In this document: positions 31,156-41,132 of the stretch, piece after piece
Position numbering within the stretch: position 1 is the stretch's first letter
Layout: each line of letters starts with the position of its first letter
NCBI GenBank assembly: GCA_964403795.1
Contig: CAYOHP010000020.1
Span: 10,376 to 74,375, forward strand
DNA from: CAYOHP01 sp964403795 [NCBI: uncultured bacterium]
Lineage (GTDB): Bacteria; Muiribacteriota; UBA6191; CAZXTJ01
Length of the DNA stretch: 64,000 nt
Direction: 5' to 3'
The notes under the pieces: model-generated
Database searches by the model: none
Told to the model about the DNA's origin: nothing
What the model saw: only the letters and a program-made list of their open reading frames with translations
Position numbers and translations under genes: made by a program

Positions 31156-33381
31156 TCAGATCCTCACGGGCAGCGACTCGAGACCCCGGGCGAAGGGGTG
31201 GTCGAGGTGCGGCAGTCGGGCCTCGGGGACCGCCAGTGCCAGGTCGGGGAAGCGGGCCGCCACCTTCCCGAGGACGATTGTCCCCTCGAGGCGGGCCAGA
31301 GGCGCCCCCAGGCAGAAGTGCGGGCCGTGCCCGAAGGTCAGGTGGGGATTGGGACGCCGTCCCAGGTCGAAGGTGTCGGGATCGGGGAAGGCCTCCGGGT
31401 CGCGATTGGCCGAGGGGACCACGATCCGGACCGGCTCGCCGCGTGCCAGGACGGCTCCCCCGACCTCGACGTCCTCGGAAGGATGATGCGCCGAGGAGAG
31501 CCAGAGGGGAGGGTCGAGCCGGAGGACCTCCTCGACCATGCTCGGGGCCAGGTCGGGATCGGCGCACAGCTGCGCCCGCACCTCCGGGTTCCCGGCCAGG
31601 GCGAGGAGCCCGTTGCCGATCAGGTTGTTGGTCGTGAGCACCCCGGCGACCACCATCAGGAAGGCGAGCGCATGGACTTCCTCGGAGGTGCGGAGGACAC
31701 CTTGCTCCCTGGCCCGGGCGATCCGGGTGACGAGGTCGTCGCGGGGCTCCCGGAGGCGGGCCTCGCAGGTGGCATCGACCAGGGAGCGGAAGCCGGTCCG
31801 GGCGCGCTCCAGGGCTTCTGCCTCCTCGGGCGATCCGGGTCTCCGGGCCACCCCGAGGGCGAACTCCTGGAGCGCCATGGGATCCTCGGTCGGGAGGCCG
31901 AGGAACTCGACGATCACCTGGATCGGCAGGCGCCGGGCGATGGCGGGGATCAGGTCCACGACCTCGCCCCGCGGCAGGCCGTCGAGGATCCGGTTGCAGA
32001 GGGCCTCGATGCGCGGCGTGAGGCTCTCGAGGCGCGGCCGCTGGAAGGCCTCGGCCAGCACGCCCCGCAGCCGGGCATGGTCGGCACCGTCGGCCTCGAG
32101 CATGTCGGGACCGAAGCCGCGGGAGGAGACCCGGGGCGGATCGCCGGGGGCCGCGGTCCCGGGGGCGGCCCGGAACCGGGGATCGGCGAGCAGGGATCGG
32201 CCTTGGGCGTGGCGGAAGACCAGCCACCCGGGGCCGAGGCCCTTCCAGATGCCGCGCACCACGGGAGTCTGCCGGCGCAGGCGGGCGAGTTCCGGATGGG
32301 GCGAGGCCGGGTCGACCTGCAGGTCGAGGACCTCGGGTACGTCGCGGTGCGACACGGAGTCCCCGGGATCCGGGGGCGGCCTGGGCGGCGGGGGCCTGGC
32401 CCCCAGGAAGCCGAAGACCCGGTAGAAGGCGTAGTCCTCGACGCTGGCGGCCAGCGCCAGGGCGGTGGCCAGCAGGACCAGTCCCGCGGGTTCCCGGATC
32501 GTCAGCGCCAGGGCCAGGCCGATCGGGAGACCGAGGTGGTAGAGCTCGCCGAGGAAGCCGTAGGAGAGCGCAGGCAGACGGCTTCCCCGGCGTCCCAGGT
32601 AGGCCAGGCCCAGGGCGAGTGCCACCCCGAGAGGAGCGCGGGGCACGGTCCAGGCCAGGGTCGCACCGATGGCGGCGACTTCGAGGGGGGCCAGCACCCG
32701 GGTGATCCAGCCTTCGAGGCGCTCCCTCGTCTCCCGGGTGGCGACCGTGCGGATCCCCGTGACCAGGTCCGACTCCCGGTCCGAGAGCTGGTGCAGGAGC
32801 ATGAACCGGAGTCCCATGAAGGTTCCGTGGAGGGCGAAGGCCACCGCCCCGGCGTCCCATCCCCGCAAGGCCTGGAAGACGATACCCACGGCCAACGTCC
32901 GCTGGGCGATCGCCCCCGCCAGGACCCCCAGGCCGCCGCGCTCCTTGAAACGCAGCGGGGGCAGCGAGTACCCGTAGCCGGCGACCAGGGCTGCCGCCGC
33001 CCAGGCCGCGGTCCCGGCTCCGAACCCCAGGGCGGCGATCGCCAGCACGGCCCCCGCCAGCCCCGCCAGCAACAGGACCACCTGGGCCCGGCCCATCCGG
33101 GCCGCCGGGCGGGACTTGCCCACCCGGGCGTCGACCTCCCGGTCGCTGAGGTCGTTGGCGATGTGCCCGGAGCAGGCCAGGGCCACCAGGAGCACTCCGA
33201 GCCCGGAGACCTGGAGGAGGAACCCGGGTCCCGGTGCCCCGGCCCGCAGTCCGGAGTAGCTCATGGCCACCAGGTAGGCCGGGAGCTTGCTCCGCCAATT
33301 CCTCCAGCGCACCAGCTCCAGGAGTCCGGTCGGACCCGGATCCCCCTGGGATGCGGCAGTCCCTCGACTGCGGGCTCCCAC
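31156..33381 (-). CDS. UbiA prenyltransferase - cytochrome P450 fusion
   Basis: This 741-residue protein joins two complete enzymes. Residues 20-320 are UbiA-like: first motif NDLSDREVD (N76-D84), YSLPPLRFKERGG, and second motif DRESDLVTGIRT (D201, D205), with about eight membrane helices. Residues about 345-741 are a bacterial P450: EVLRLDP (ExxR), and heme loop FGHGPHFCLGAP with axial Cys690. UbiA members transfer prenyl groups or, in some bacteria, cyclise prenyl diphosphates; the P450 would hydroxylate the product. GTG 33381 was chosen for GGAGGG 6 bp upstream and for its fit to the UbiA start; longer in-frame starts run into the divergent promoter. I know of no characterised UbiA-P450 fusion. 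A cyclase-like gene follows. Confidence 0.88.
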   Translation of the reverse strand: MGARSRGTAASQGDPGPTGLLELVRWRNWRSKLPAYLVAMSYSGLRAGAPGPGFLLQVSGLGVLLVALACSGHIANDLSDREVDARVGKSRPAARMGRAQVVLLLAGLAGAVLAIAALGFGAGTAAWAAAALVAGYGYSLPPLRFKERGGLGVLAGAIAQRTLAVGIVFQALRGWDAGAVAFALHGTFMGLRFMLLHQLSDRESDLVTGIRTVATRETRERLEGWITRVLAPLEVAAIGATLAWTVPRAPLGVALALGLAYLGRRGSRLPALSYGFLGELYHLGLPIGLALALTIREPAGLVLLATALALAASVEDYAFYRVFGFLGARPPPPRPPPDPGDSVSHRDVPEVLDLQVDPASPHPELARLRRQTPVVRGIWKGLGPGWLVFRHAQGRSLLADPRFRAAPGTAAPGDPPRVSSRGFGPDMLEADGADHARLRGVLAEAFQRPRLESLTPRIEALCNRILDGLPRGEVVDLIPAIARRLPIQVIVEFLGLPTEDPMALQEFALGVARRPGSPEEAEALERARTGFRSLVDATCEARLREPRDDLVTRIARAREQGVLRTSEEVHALAFLMVVAGVLTTNNLIGNGLLALAGNPEVRAQLCADPDLAPSMVEEVLRLDPPLWLSSAHHPSEDVEVGGAVLARGEPVRIVVPSANRDPEAFPDPDTFDLGRRPNPHLTFGHGPHFCLGAPLARLEGTIVLGKVAARFPDLALAVPEARLPHLDHPFARGLESLPVRI

Positions 33382-33466
33382 CTTGACCCTCCGGCCCTGT
33401 CTCGCCTCCCGGGGTCCCCCGGGTTCCGGCCACTCTACCCCGGAGCGGCCGGACCCAACCCCGCGA

Positions 33467-33495
33467 TTGCCCGCCATGACGGATTTTTGTATGGT
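33467..33495 (+). promoter_or_regulatory. Candidate sigma-70-type promoter for the division cluster
   Basis: TTGCCC (33467-33472), a 17-bp spacer and TATGGT (33490-33495) fit a housekeeping-type promoter with 4 of 6 matches in each box. It is AT-rich for this DNA (GGATTTTTGTATGGTG). The predicted start of transcription is near 33502, just before a strong hairpin at 33503-33540 and the FtsL-like start at 33577. Confidence 0.45.
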
Positions 33496-33502
33496 GGGAG
33501 GG

Positions 33503-33540
33503 CTGGGAGCCTGTCGGCGTAGCCGCCTGCAGGCTCCCAG
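33503..33540 (+). promoter_or_regulatory. Perfect hairpin in the leader of the division operon
   Basis: CTGGGAGCCTG (33503-33513) is perfectly repeated in inverse as CAGGCTCCCAG (33530-33540). The 16-nt loop itself contains CGGC-GTA-GCCG. It lies between a candidate promoter and the FtsL-like gene, so it would be in the mRNA leader or overlap the promoter. It could be a regulatory leader, or a member of the dispersed hairpin repeats. Confidence 0.5.
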
Positions 33541-33576
33541 AACCGGGTCGTGATCCCGGGCGACCGGGAGGCCGTG

Positions 33577-33990
33577 GTGAAGGGCGACGCCGCCGAAGCC
33601 CGCGCGGGGTCCGAGACCCGCCAGGATGCCGATCGCCTGGCGTACCTGTACTCGGCCACCGTCTTCGGACTCGCCCTCCTGGTGCTGATCTACGTGGGCC
33701 AGTACATGGAGATCGTGCAGGTCCAGCTGGAGATCTCCCGCCACGAGCAGGAGACCTCCCGGGACCAGGAGCGGACCGAGCGCCTGCTGGTGCGCCGGGC
33801 CGAGCTGGCCCGCCTGGGACGCCTCGAGTTCGCGGCCCAGGAGCGTCTCGGGCTGGTGCTCCCGGGCCAGGGCAACGTCCGCTACCTGCCGGTCGCCCAG
33901 GTCGCCGATCCCGGTGGCACCGGCGAGACCCTGATGCTGGTCCGCTCTCCCGGCGAGACCGGCGGTACCCGGACGGGAGGCGGTCGGTGA
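33577..33990 (+). CDS. FtsL-like small membrane coiled-coil division protein
   Basis: This 137-residue protein has one transmembrane helix (LAYLYSATVFGLALLVLIYV, about 24-43), then a coiled coil rich in Gln/Glu/Arg (IVQVQLEISRHEQETSRDQE) and a short C-terminal region. That is the topology and gene context of FtsL, which links FtsB and FtsI at the division septum. GTG 33577 was preferred for GGGAGG at 33566-33571; GTG 33550 has no ribosome-binding site. Its stop overlaps the rsmH GTG as GTGA. The order is unusual: in most dcw clusters ftsL follows rsmH. Sequence identity to FtsL cannot be judged by eye, so the call rests on topology and context. Confidence 0.65.
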   Translation: MKGDAAEARAGSETRQDADRLAYLYSATVFGLALLVLIYVGQYMEIVQVQLEISRHEQETSRDQERTERLLVRRAELARLGRLEFAAQERLGLVLPGQGNVRYLPVAQVADPGGTGETLMLVRSPGETGGTRTGGGR

Positions 33991-35033
33991 ACCTGGGCGG
34001 CGGCGGCGACGAGGAAGACGAAGACGAGGAGGACCTCGGTCCCGAGCCCGAACGGCTCGAACACGACCTCCTCGGCGGCATCCACGAGACCACCCTCTCG
34101 CACCGTCCCGTCATGCTCCACGAAGTGCTCTCGTTCGCCTCGGCCGGCGGGCGGGAGACGATCCTCGACTGCACCGTGGGCCAGGGGGGGCACGCCTTCG
34201 CGCTCCTCTCCGACCTGCGGGAGACCCGGAACTACATCGGCCTCGACGTCGACCCCAACGCCCTGGCCACCGCCCGCGAGAAGCTCGCTCCCTTCACCGA
34301 GGGCAAGAAGGCCCGCAACATCCGGCTCCAGCACCGCTCCTACGTGGAAGCCGTGGACGCCCTCGACGAGGCGGGCATCGAGCAGGCCGACGTGATCCTG
34401 ATGGATCTGGGGGCCAGCACCTACCAGCTCACCGATCCCGAGCGGGGCTTCTCGCTCACCCGGGACGGACCGCTGGACATGCGGATGAATCCCGGCAAGG
34501 GGCCGACCGCGCTGGACCTGATCCGCGGCTGGTCGGAGGCCGAACTCCGCAAGGTCCTCGCCGACGGCGAGGTGCGCATGCCGGGGCGGGTCACCCGGGC
34601 CCTCAAGCGCTCCGAGGCGATGCTCCGCACCACCGCCGAGCTGGCCGAGCTCGTCAAGCGCGCCACCCCGGCCGATCCGGCCCGGAGGAGCGCCATCCAT
34701 CCCGCCACCCTGGTGTTCCAGACCCTCCGGATCCACGTGAACCGGGAGCTCGAGAACGTGGAGGCGGCCCTGCCGCTCCTGCTCGAGCGCCTGAAGCCGG
34801 GCGGGCGGCTGATCGTGATCAGCTTCCACTCGCTCGAGGACCGGATCGTGAAGCACTTCATGCAGCAGGAGGTGAAGGGGTGCACCTGCCCCCCCGACTT
34901 CCCCATGTGTACCTGCAAGAAGAAGCCCACCCTCGAGCTCCTGTCGCGACGGCCCCTGGTGCCGGGCGAGGCGGAGCTCGCCGAGAACGCCGCCAGCCGG
35001 TCCGCCAAGATGCGGGTGGCGCGCCGGCTGTGA
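33987..35033 (+). CDS. rsmH: 16S rRNA (cytosine1402-N4)-methyltransferase
   Basis: This 348-residue protein is RsmH (MraW). After an acidic extension (GDEEDEDEEDLGPEPERLEH) it has HRPVMLHEVL, the SAM-binding DCTVGQGGHAFALLS, GLDVDPNALATAREKL, MDLGASTYQL, and the late family motif VISFHSLEDRIVKHFM. It methylates N4 of C1402 in 16S rRNA. A zinc-ligand-like CTCPPDFPMCTC segment follows, as in many homologues. It starts at GTG 33987, overlapping the previous stop. The acidic N-terminal extension of about 30 residues is longer than usual. The ftsI gene follows 37 bp downstream. Confidence 0.96.
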   Translation: MNLGGGGDEEDEDEEDLGPEPERLEHDLLGGIHETTLSHRPVMLHEVLSFASAGGRETILDCTVGQGGHAFALLSDLRETRNYIGLDVDPNALATAREKLAPFTEGKKARNIRLQHRSYVEAVDALDEAGIEQADVILMDLGASTYQLTDPERGFSLTRDGPLDMRMNPGKGPTALDLIRGWSEAELRKVLADGEVRMPGRVTRALKRSEAMLRTTAELAELVKRATPADPARRSAIHPATLVFQTLRIHVNRELENVEAALPLLLERLKPGGRLIVISFHSLEDRIVKHFMQQEVKGCTCPPDFPMCTCKKKPTLELLSRRPLVPGEAELAENAASRSAKMRVARRL

Positions 35034-35070
35034 GGACCCGGGTGTTCGGTCCCCGGAAGGGGGGAGGCCG

Positions 35071-37074
35071 GTGATCCCGAGCGAGATCCGTACCCGGATC
35101 CTGGCCACCTTCGCGGTGGCGCTCCTGGCCCTGGTGGCGCTCTCGGTCCGCCTCTTCCAGATCCAGGTCCCCCAGAGCCCGCTGCCCCAGCGCAATCCCC
35201 ACCTGAAGCGGATCACGCTCCACCGGGAGCGGGGCGCGATCCGGGACCGCAACGGGAACCGCCTGGCCTTCTCGGTACCGGCGATGGGAGTGGTGGCCGA
35301 CGCCCGCAAGCTGGACCCCGAGGGGGCCGGCGATGCCGCCCGCCGGCTCGGTCCGCTGCTCGGGATCCCTCCCGAGGAACTCGCCGCCAAGCTCGGCTCG
35401 GGACGCGGCTACGAGTCGCTGGCCCACCGCATCGACCCCGAGGTGGCCGACCAGATCCGCAAGCTGCGGATCCCGGGGATCTCCTTCGAGCAGGAGTACC
35501 GGCGGTTCTACCCCAACGGGTCGATGGCCTCGAGCCTGCTCGGGTTCGTGGGCCAGGACGACAAGGGGCTCGAGGGGCTCGAGTTCCGGTACGAGGACGC
35601 CCTCTCGGCGGTCGCCGGGGAGAAGGTCGTGCTCCAGACCCTGCGCGGCTTCGACCTCCCGGGCGGGGTGCTCGAGGTCAAGCCCGCGTCCGGCGCCGCC
35701 GACGTGTACCTGACGATCGACGAGATCGTCCAGCACCTCGCCGAGAAGGAACTCGATGAGATCGAGCGCCTCTACCAGCCGCGCAGCGCGTTCCTGATGG
35801 TGACCAACCCCCAGACCGGCGAGATCCTGGCCTGGGGTGTCCGGCCCGGCTTCGATCCCAATGCCTACCAGGCCTATCCCGAGGACTCCTGGCGCAATCG
35901 CATGGTGACCGACTTCTTCGAGCCGGGATCCACCCTGAAGATCATCACCGCCGCGGCCGCCCTGGAGGACCGGGTGCTCGAGACCGAGACGGTCTTCGAG
36001 TGTCCGGGCTGGGTCAAGCTCTGGGGACATGCCATCGGGTGCACCGGGGTCCACGGGACCGTCACCCTGCCCGACATCATCGCCAAGAGCTGCAACACCG
36101 GCATCATCAAGGTGGGCCAGGTGCTGGGTCCCAAGAACCTCTACTACTACCTCCGCAAGTTCGGGTTCGGGGAGCCCACCGGGCTGCCCCATCCGGCCGA
36201 GACCCCGGGGATCCTGCGCTTCCCCGAGAAGTGGTCGGGCCTCTCGATCGGCGCCATCTCGATGGGCCAGGAGGTGGCGGTGACCGCGGTCCAGATGGCC
36301 ACCGCTATCGGAGTGATCGCCAACGGGGGGAACCTGGTCCGTCCCCGCGTCATCTCCCGCGTCATGGCGAGGGAAGGGGCCCGGATCGACGACACCCCCG
36401 AGGTCGAGGTGCGCCATCGGGTGATCTCGCCGGAGACCGCCCGGCTGGTGCGGGAGATGATGGGCGAGGTCGTGGTGCGCGGCACCGGACGTCGCGGCCG
36501 CCTCGACACCTGGCAGGCCGCCGGCAAGACCGGTACCTCGCAGAAGCTCGGCTCGAACCTCAAGGAGGGGGACAAGTTCATCGCCTCGTTCGTGGGCTTC
36601 CTGCCGGTCAAGGACCCCAAGGCGCTGATCTACATCGTGATCAACGAGCCCAAGGGGAAGCGCACCGAGATCGACGGCGGCCTGATCGCGGCGCCCGCCT
36701 TCCGGCGCCTGGCGCCCAAGATCATGATCTACCTCGACGTACCGCCCGACGAGCCCGAGGTCGGTGCCGCGGCCGCGGCTCCCGCCAATCGCCCTGCCGA
36801 TCCGGGTATCGCTCCCGCGCCGGGGGTCCCGGGGGCGAGAGCGTCCGCGGCCCCGGAGCTGCCGGGGTCGATGCTCCCGTCCCAGGCTCCGCCGTCCTCC
36901 GTCGCGCTGCGCGATCCCCCGCCCTTCGCACCGGAGAACCCCACCGGGGCCGATGCGCTCTACGGGGCTGCCGGCGCCGATCCCATCGGCGAGCTGCTCT
37001 CGGCCCGGACCGGCCTGTCGGCCCCGGCGCCCTGGACGCCCGACGGCGAGCTCCCGGGAGGCCGGGTGCCATGA
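35071..37074 (+). CDS. ftsI: Septal peptidoglycan transpeptidase FtsI (PBP3)
   Basis: This 667-residue class-B penicillin-binding protein has one N-terminal membrane helix (TFAVALLALVALSVRLFQ), a dimerisation domain, and a transpeptidase domain. Motifs are SxxK in FEPGSTLKI (catalytic Ser near residue 291), SCN in IAKSCNTGIIK, and KTGTS in QAAGKTGTSQ. It cross-links septal peptidoglycan in the periplasm with FtsW. The C-terminal about 110 residues are a Pro/Ala-rich low-complexity tail (APAPGVPGARASAAPELPGS) with no PASTA domain. It starts at GTG 35071. Its stop overlaps the murE ATG as ATGA, so coupling is tight. Confidence 0.95.
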   Translation: MIPSEIRTRILATFAVALLALVALSVRLFQIQVPQSPLPQRNPHLKRITLHRERGAIRDRNGNRLAFSVPAMGVVADARKLDPEGAGDAARRLGPLLGIPPEELAAKLGSGRGYESLAHRIDPEVADQIRKLRIPGISFEQEYRRFYPNGSMASSLLGFVGQDDKGLEGLEFRYEDALSAVAGEKVVLQTLRGFDLPGGVLEVKPASGAADVYLTIDEIVQHLAEKELDEIERLYQPRSAFLMVTNPQTGEILAWGVRPGFDPNAYQAYPEDSWRNRMVTDFFEPGSTLKIITAAAALEDRVLETETVFECPGWVKLWGHAIGCTGVHGTVTLPDIIAKSCNTGIIKVGQVLGPKNLYYYLRKFGFGEPTGLPHPAETPGILRFPEKWSGLSIGAISMGQEVAVTAVQMATAIGVIANGGNLVRPRVISRVMAREGARIDDTPEVEVRHRVISPETARLVREMMGEVVVRGTGRRGRLDTWQAAGKTGTSQKLGSNLKEGDKFIASFVGFLPVKDPKALIYIVINEPKGKRTEIDGGLIAAPAFRRLAPKIMIYLDVPPDEPEVGAAAAAPANRPADPGIAPAPGVPGARASAAPELPGSMLPSQAPPSSVALRDPPPFAPENPTGADALYGAAGADPIGELLSARTGLSAPAPWTPDGELPGGRVP

Positions 37075-38564
37075 GGCTCGGGGAACTCCTCTCGGGCGTT
37101 CCCGGAGTCCTCGGCAGCCAGGACGCCGGGGTCTCCGACGCACCCGCCGATCCCGAGGTCGCTTCGGTGGTCCTCGACTCCCGCCGGGCGGGTCCGGGGT
37201 CCCTGTTCGTGGCCGTGAAGGGCGCCCGCAACGACGGCTCGGCCTTCGTGACCGATGCCCTGGCGAGGGGCGCGGTGGCGGTGGTCTCCGCCGATCCCCC
37301 GCTCGCCGTCCCGGTTCCCTGGGTCCGGGTCGAGGACGTCCGCGACGCGGTGGGAAGGCTGGTGGCGCGGCTCCACGCCGAGTGCTTCGATTCCCTGCCG
37401 CTCCATGCCGTGACCGGCACCAAGGGGAAGACGACCTCGACCCGGATGCTGGCCTCGATCCTGACCGCGGCCGGGCGTCCCTGCGCCACGGTGGGGACCC
37501 TCGGGGTGGTCGACGCCCGAGGCGGGATCGCCCCTCTGGGGAACACGACTCCCGATGCCGCCCGGCTGGCGGAGGAGATGGTGCGGCTGAGAGCCTCCGG
37601 GCACCGGGCGGTCGCCATCGAGGCGAGTTCCCAGGCCGGGATCCAGGCCCGGTTGCGCCACCTGCCGATCCGGTCGCTGGCCTTCACCAACCTCTCGCCC
37701 GAACACGGGGAACTCCACCCCACCCTCGACGACTACCGGGCGGCCAAGGCCCGGCTCTTCTCGGATGCCGCGGCCGTGCGTCCCGAGCTCGCGGTGATCG
37801 TCCCCGAGGGCGACTCCGACGGCGAGGCCATGGCGCGGGCCGCCGGTCCCCGGGCCCGGGTGGTGCGCTTCGGAGTGGGTCCGGCCGCCGAGGTCCGGGG
37901 TCGCATCGCGGAGGCCGGACTCGACTTCCTGGCGCTGGAGTTCGAGACTCCCGAGGAGCGGTGCGGGACCCGGCTCCGCTTCGGCGGGCGGTTCAACCTC
38001 CAGAACGCCCTGGCCGCGGTCGCCTCGGCCTACGCGGTCGGGGTCGGGCTCGAGGCCGTGGCCGCCGGGCTCGCCTCCCTGGGGCCGGTCCCGGGCCGGT
38101 TCCAGGTGGTCGGGCGCGACGGGGTCTTCGCCATGGTCGACTACGCCCACTCGGCCAATGCCCTGGAGGCCCTGCTCGGGAGCTGCCGGGAGCTCGTGGT
38201 CGACGGCAGGATCCTGCTGGTCTTCGGTTGCGGAGGAGAGAAGGACCGCACCAAGCGGCCCCGCATGGGCGCCTCCGCCGAGCGCTTCGCGGATCTCGTC
38301 TGGGTGACCAACGACAACCCCCGGCGCGAGGACCCGGCCGCGATCGCGACCGAGATCCTGGCCGGGATCCCCGAGACCGCCCGCGCCCGGGTGCGGGTGG
38401 AGCTGGACCGGAGGGCCGCCATCGAGGCCGCCCTGGGCGAGGCCCGTCCCGGGGATCTGGTGGTGGTCGCCGGCAAGGGCCACGAGGACTACCAGATCCT
38501 GGGCGAGCGCACCGTGCCCTTCGACGACCTGGCGGAGATCCGCCGGGTGTTGGGGGTCGCATGA
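37071..38564 (+). CDS. murE: UDP-MurNAc-L-Ala-D-Glu:meso-DAP ligase
   Basis: This 497-residue Mur ligase adds the third residue to the peptidoglycan stem peptide. It has the ATP loop VTGTKGKTTSTR near residues 114-125, GNTTPDA, the HxD-like and S-P-E-H-GEL segments, DYAHSANAL, and TNDNPRREDP. DNPR is the signature for meso-diaminopimelate rather than lysine, so the cell wall is DAP-type. The C-terminus has GKGHEDYQ. Start ATG 37071 overlaps the ftsI stop. It is followed by murF with another ATGA overlap. The protein is typical in length and motif set. Confidence 0.96.
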   Translation: MRLGELLSGVPGVLGSQDAGVSDAPADPEVASVVLDSRRAGPGSLFVAVKGARNDGSAFVTDALARGAVAVVSADPPLAVPVPWVRVEDVRDAVGRLVARLHAECFDSLPLHAVTGTKGKTTSTRMLASILTAAGRPCATVGTLGVVDARGGIAPLGNTTPDAARLAEEMVRLRASGHRAVAIEASSQAGIQARLRHLPIRSLAFTNLSPEHGELHPTLDDYRAAKARLFSDAAAVRPELAVIVPEGDSDGEAMARAAGPRARVVRFGVGPAAEVRGRIAEAGLDFLALEFETPEERCGTRLRFGGRFNLQNALAAVASAYAVGVGLEAVAAGLASLGPVPGRFQVVGRDGVFAMVDYAHSANALEALLGSCRELVVDGRILLVFGCGGEKDRTKRPRMGASAERFADLVWVTNDNPRREDPAAIATEILAGIPETARARVRVELDRRAAIEAALGEARPGDLVVVAGKGHEDYQILGERTVPFDDLAEIRRVLGVA

Positions 38565-39981
38565 CCGCCCTCTTCGAAGGCCTGGCGGGCCTGGCCCGGC
38601 TGCTCCGGGGTCGGGCCATCGGTCCGGACCGCGGCGGGATGCCGGGCGGCTACCGGATCGACAGCCGCAAGCTCGCTGCCGGGGACCTGTTCTTCGCCCT
38701 GCCCGGGACCCAGACCGACGGGCACCGCTTCCTGCCGGACGCGACCGCCCGAGGCGCCTGGGGCGCGGTGGTCTCGGATCCGGCCGCGGCCGCCGCCTCC
38801 GGGCTCCCGTGCGTGGTGGTGGAGGACGTGGCCGAGGCGATGATCGCGCTGGCCGAGGCCAAGCGCGCCACCCTCCGCTATCCCATGGTCGCGGTCACCG
38901 GGTCGAACGGGAAGACCACCACCAAGGATCTGGTGGCCGCCTTCCTGGGGCGCTCGCGCCGGGTGGTCCGCACTCCGGGCAACCTGAACAATCTGCTGGG
39001 GCTCCCGCTGGCGCTGATGGAGGCCGATCCCGGAGCCGAGGTCGGGGTGTTCGAGCTGGGCATGTCGACCCGGGGTGAGATCGACCGGCTCGCCCGGCTC
39101 TTGAAGCCCCGCTTCGGGGTGATCACCTGCGTGGCCCCGGCGCACCTGGAGACGCTCGGGACCCTGGAGCAGGTCCGGGAGGCGAAGGCCGAGCTCATCC
39201 CCCACCTCGACCCGGACGGGTTCCTGTACCTGAACGGGGACGATCCCTCCACCGCCGAGCTGGCCCGGAGGGCGGCGCCCCGGACGGTGCGCAAGGTCTC
39301 GCTGGGCGGGCTGGTCGAGGCCCAGGCGATGATGCGGGTCGAGCGGGTGGGGATCGACGGCACCGACGGAGTGGTGGTGGTGGACCGCCCGGACCTGGGG
39401 CGCCAGGAGAAGATGCCCGTGCACTGGCCGCTCCCGGGGCGCCATCTCGTCTATCCCCTGTTGTTCGCGATCCTGATCGCCCGCGACCTCGGGCTCCCGG
39501 TGAAGGCCGGCGAGCTGGCCTCGCTGGTCCAGGGACTCGAGGCCACCCGGGGGCGGATGCGGGTCCTGGACCTCGGCGGCCGCAAGCTGGTGGACGACGC
39601 CTACAACGCCAATCCGCGCAGCGTCGAAGCGGCCATCGACTGGGTCGAGGAGGTCGAGGTCCCGGGCCGGCGATTCCTGGTGCTCGGCGACATGCTGGAA
39701 CTCGGACCGGTCTCCGAGGTCTGCCACCGGGCGGTCCGGGAGCGGGTTGCGGCCAGCCGCCGGCTGGCGGGCGCCTGGTTCGTGGGTCCGATCTACGCCG
39801 GACTGGCGGATCGGGCCGAGGAGCAGATGTCGGTGGCGGAGCGGCGCGACCGGGTAGTCGCCGAGGTGCTCGCCCGTTTCGAACCGGGCGACCTGCTGCT
39901 GGTCAAGGGTTCCCGAGGCATCGGTCTCGATCGCGTCGTCGACGCGGTGGCCGAGGCCCATCGATCGAAGGAGTCCGGGTC

Positions 39982-39991
<10 letters not shown>
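38561..39991 (+). CDS. murF: UDP-MurNAc-tripeptide-D-Ala-D-Ala ligase
   Basis: This 476-residue Mur ligase joins D-Ala-D-Ala to the UDP-MurNAc-tripeptide in the cytoplasm. It has DSRKLAAGDLFFALPG, the ATP loop VTGSNGKTTTKDL, NLNNLLGLPL, ELGMSTRGEIDRL, and the family motif VDDAYNANPRSVEAA. ATG 38561 overlaps the murE stop. The 3' end overlaps mraY by 10 bp. All expected motifs are present and the length is normal. Confidence 0.96.
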
Positions 39992-41127
<1,136 letters not shown>

Positions 41128-41132
41128 TCGGG

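Noticed and set aside
29770-33522. A 1250-codon forward open frame
   Set aside because: It is antisense to the cyclase-like and UbiA-P450 genes, which have clear motifs. Its product is Gly/Asp/Glu/Arg/Gln/His-rich, typical of a shadow in GC-rich DNA.
30398-34174. A 1258-codon reverse open frame
   Set aside because: It overlaps the UbiA-P450 fusion in another frame and the division genes antisense; composition is Arg/Pro/Gly with no motif.
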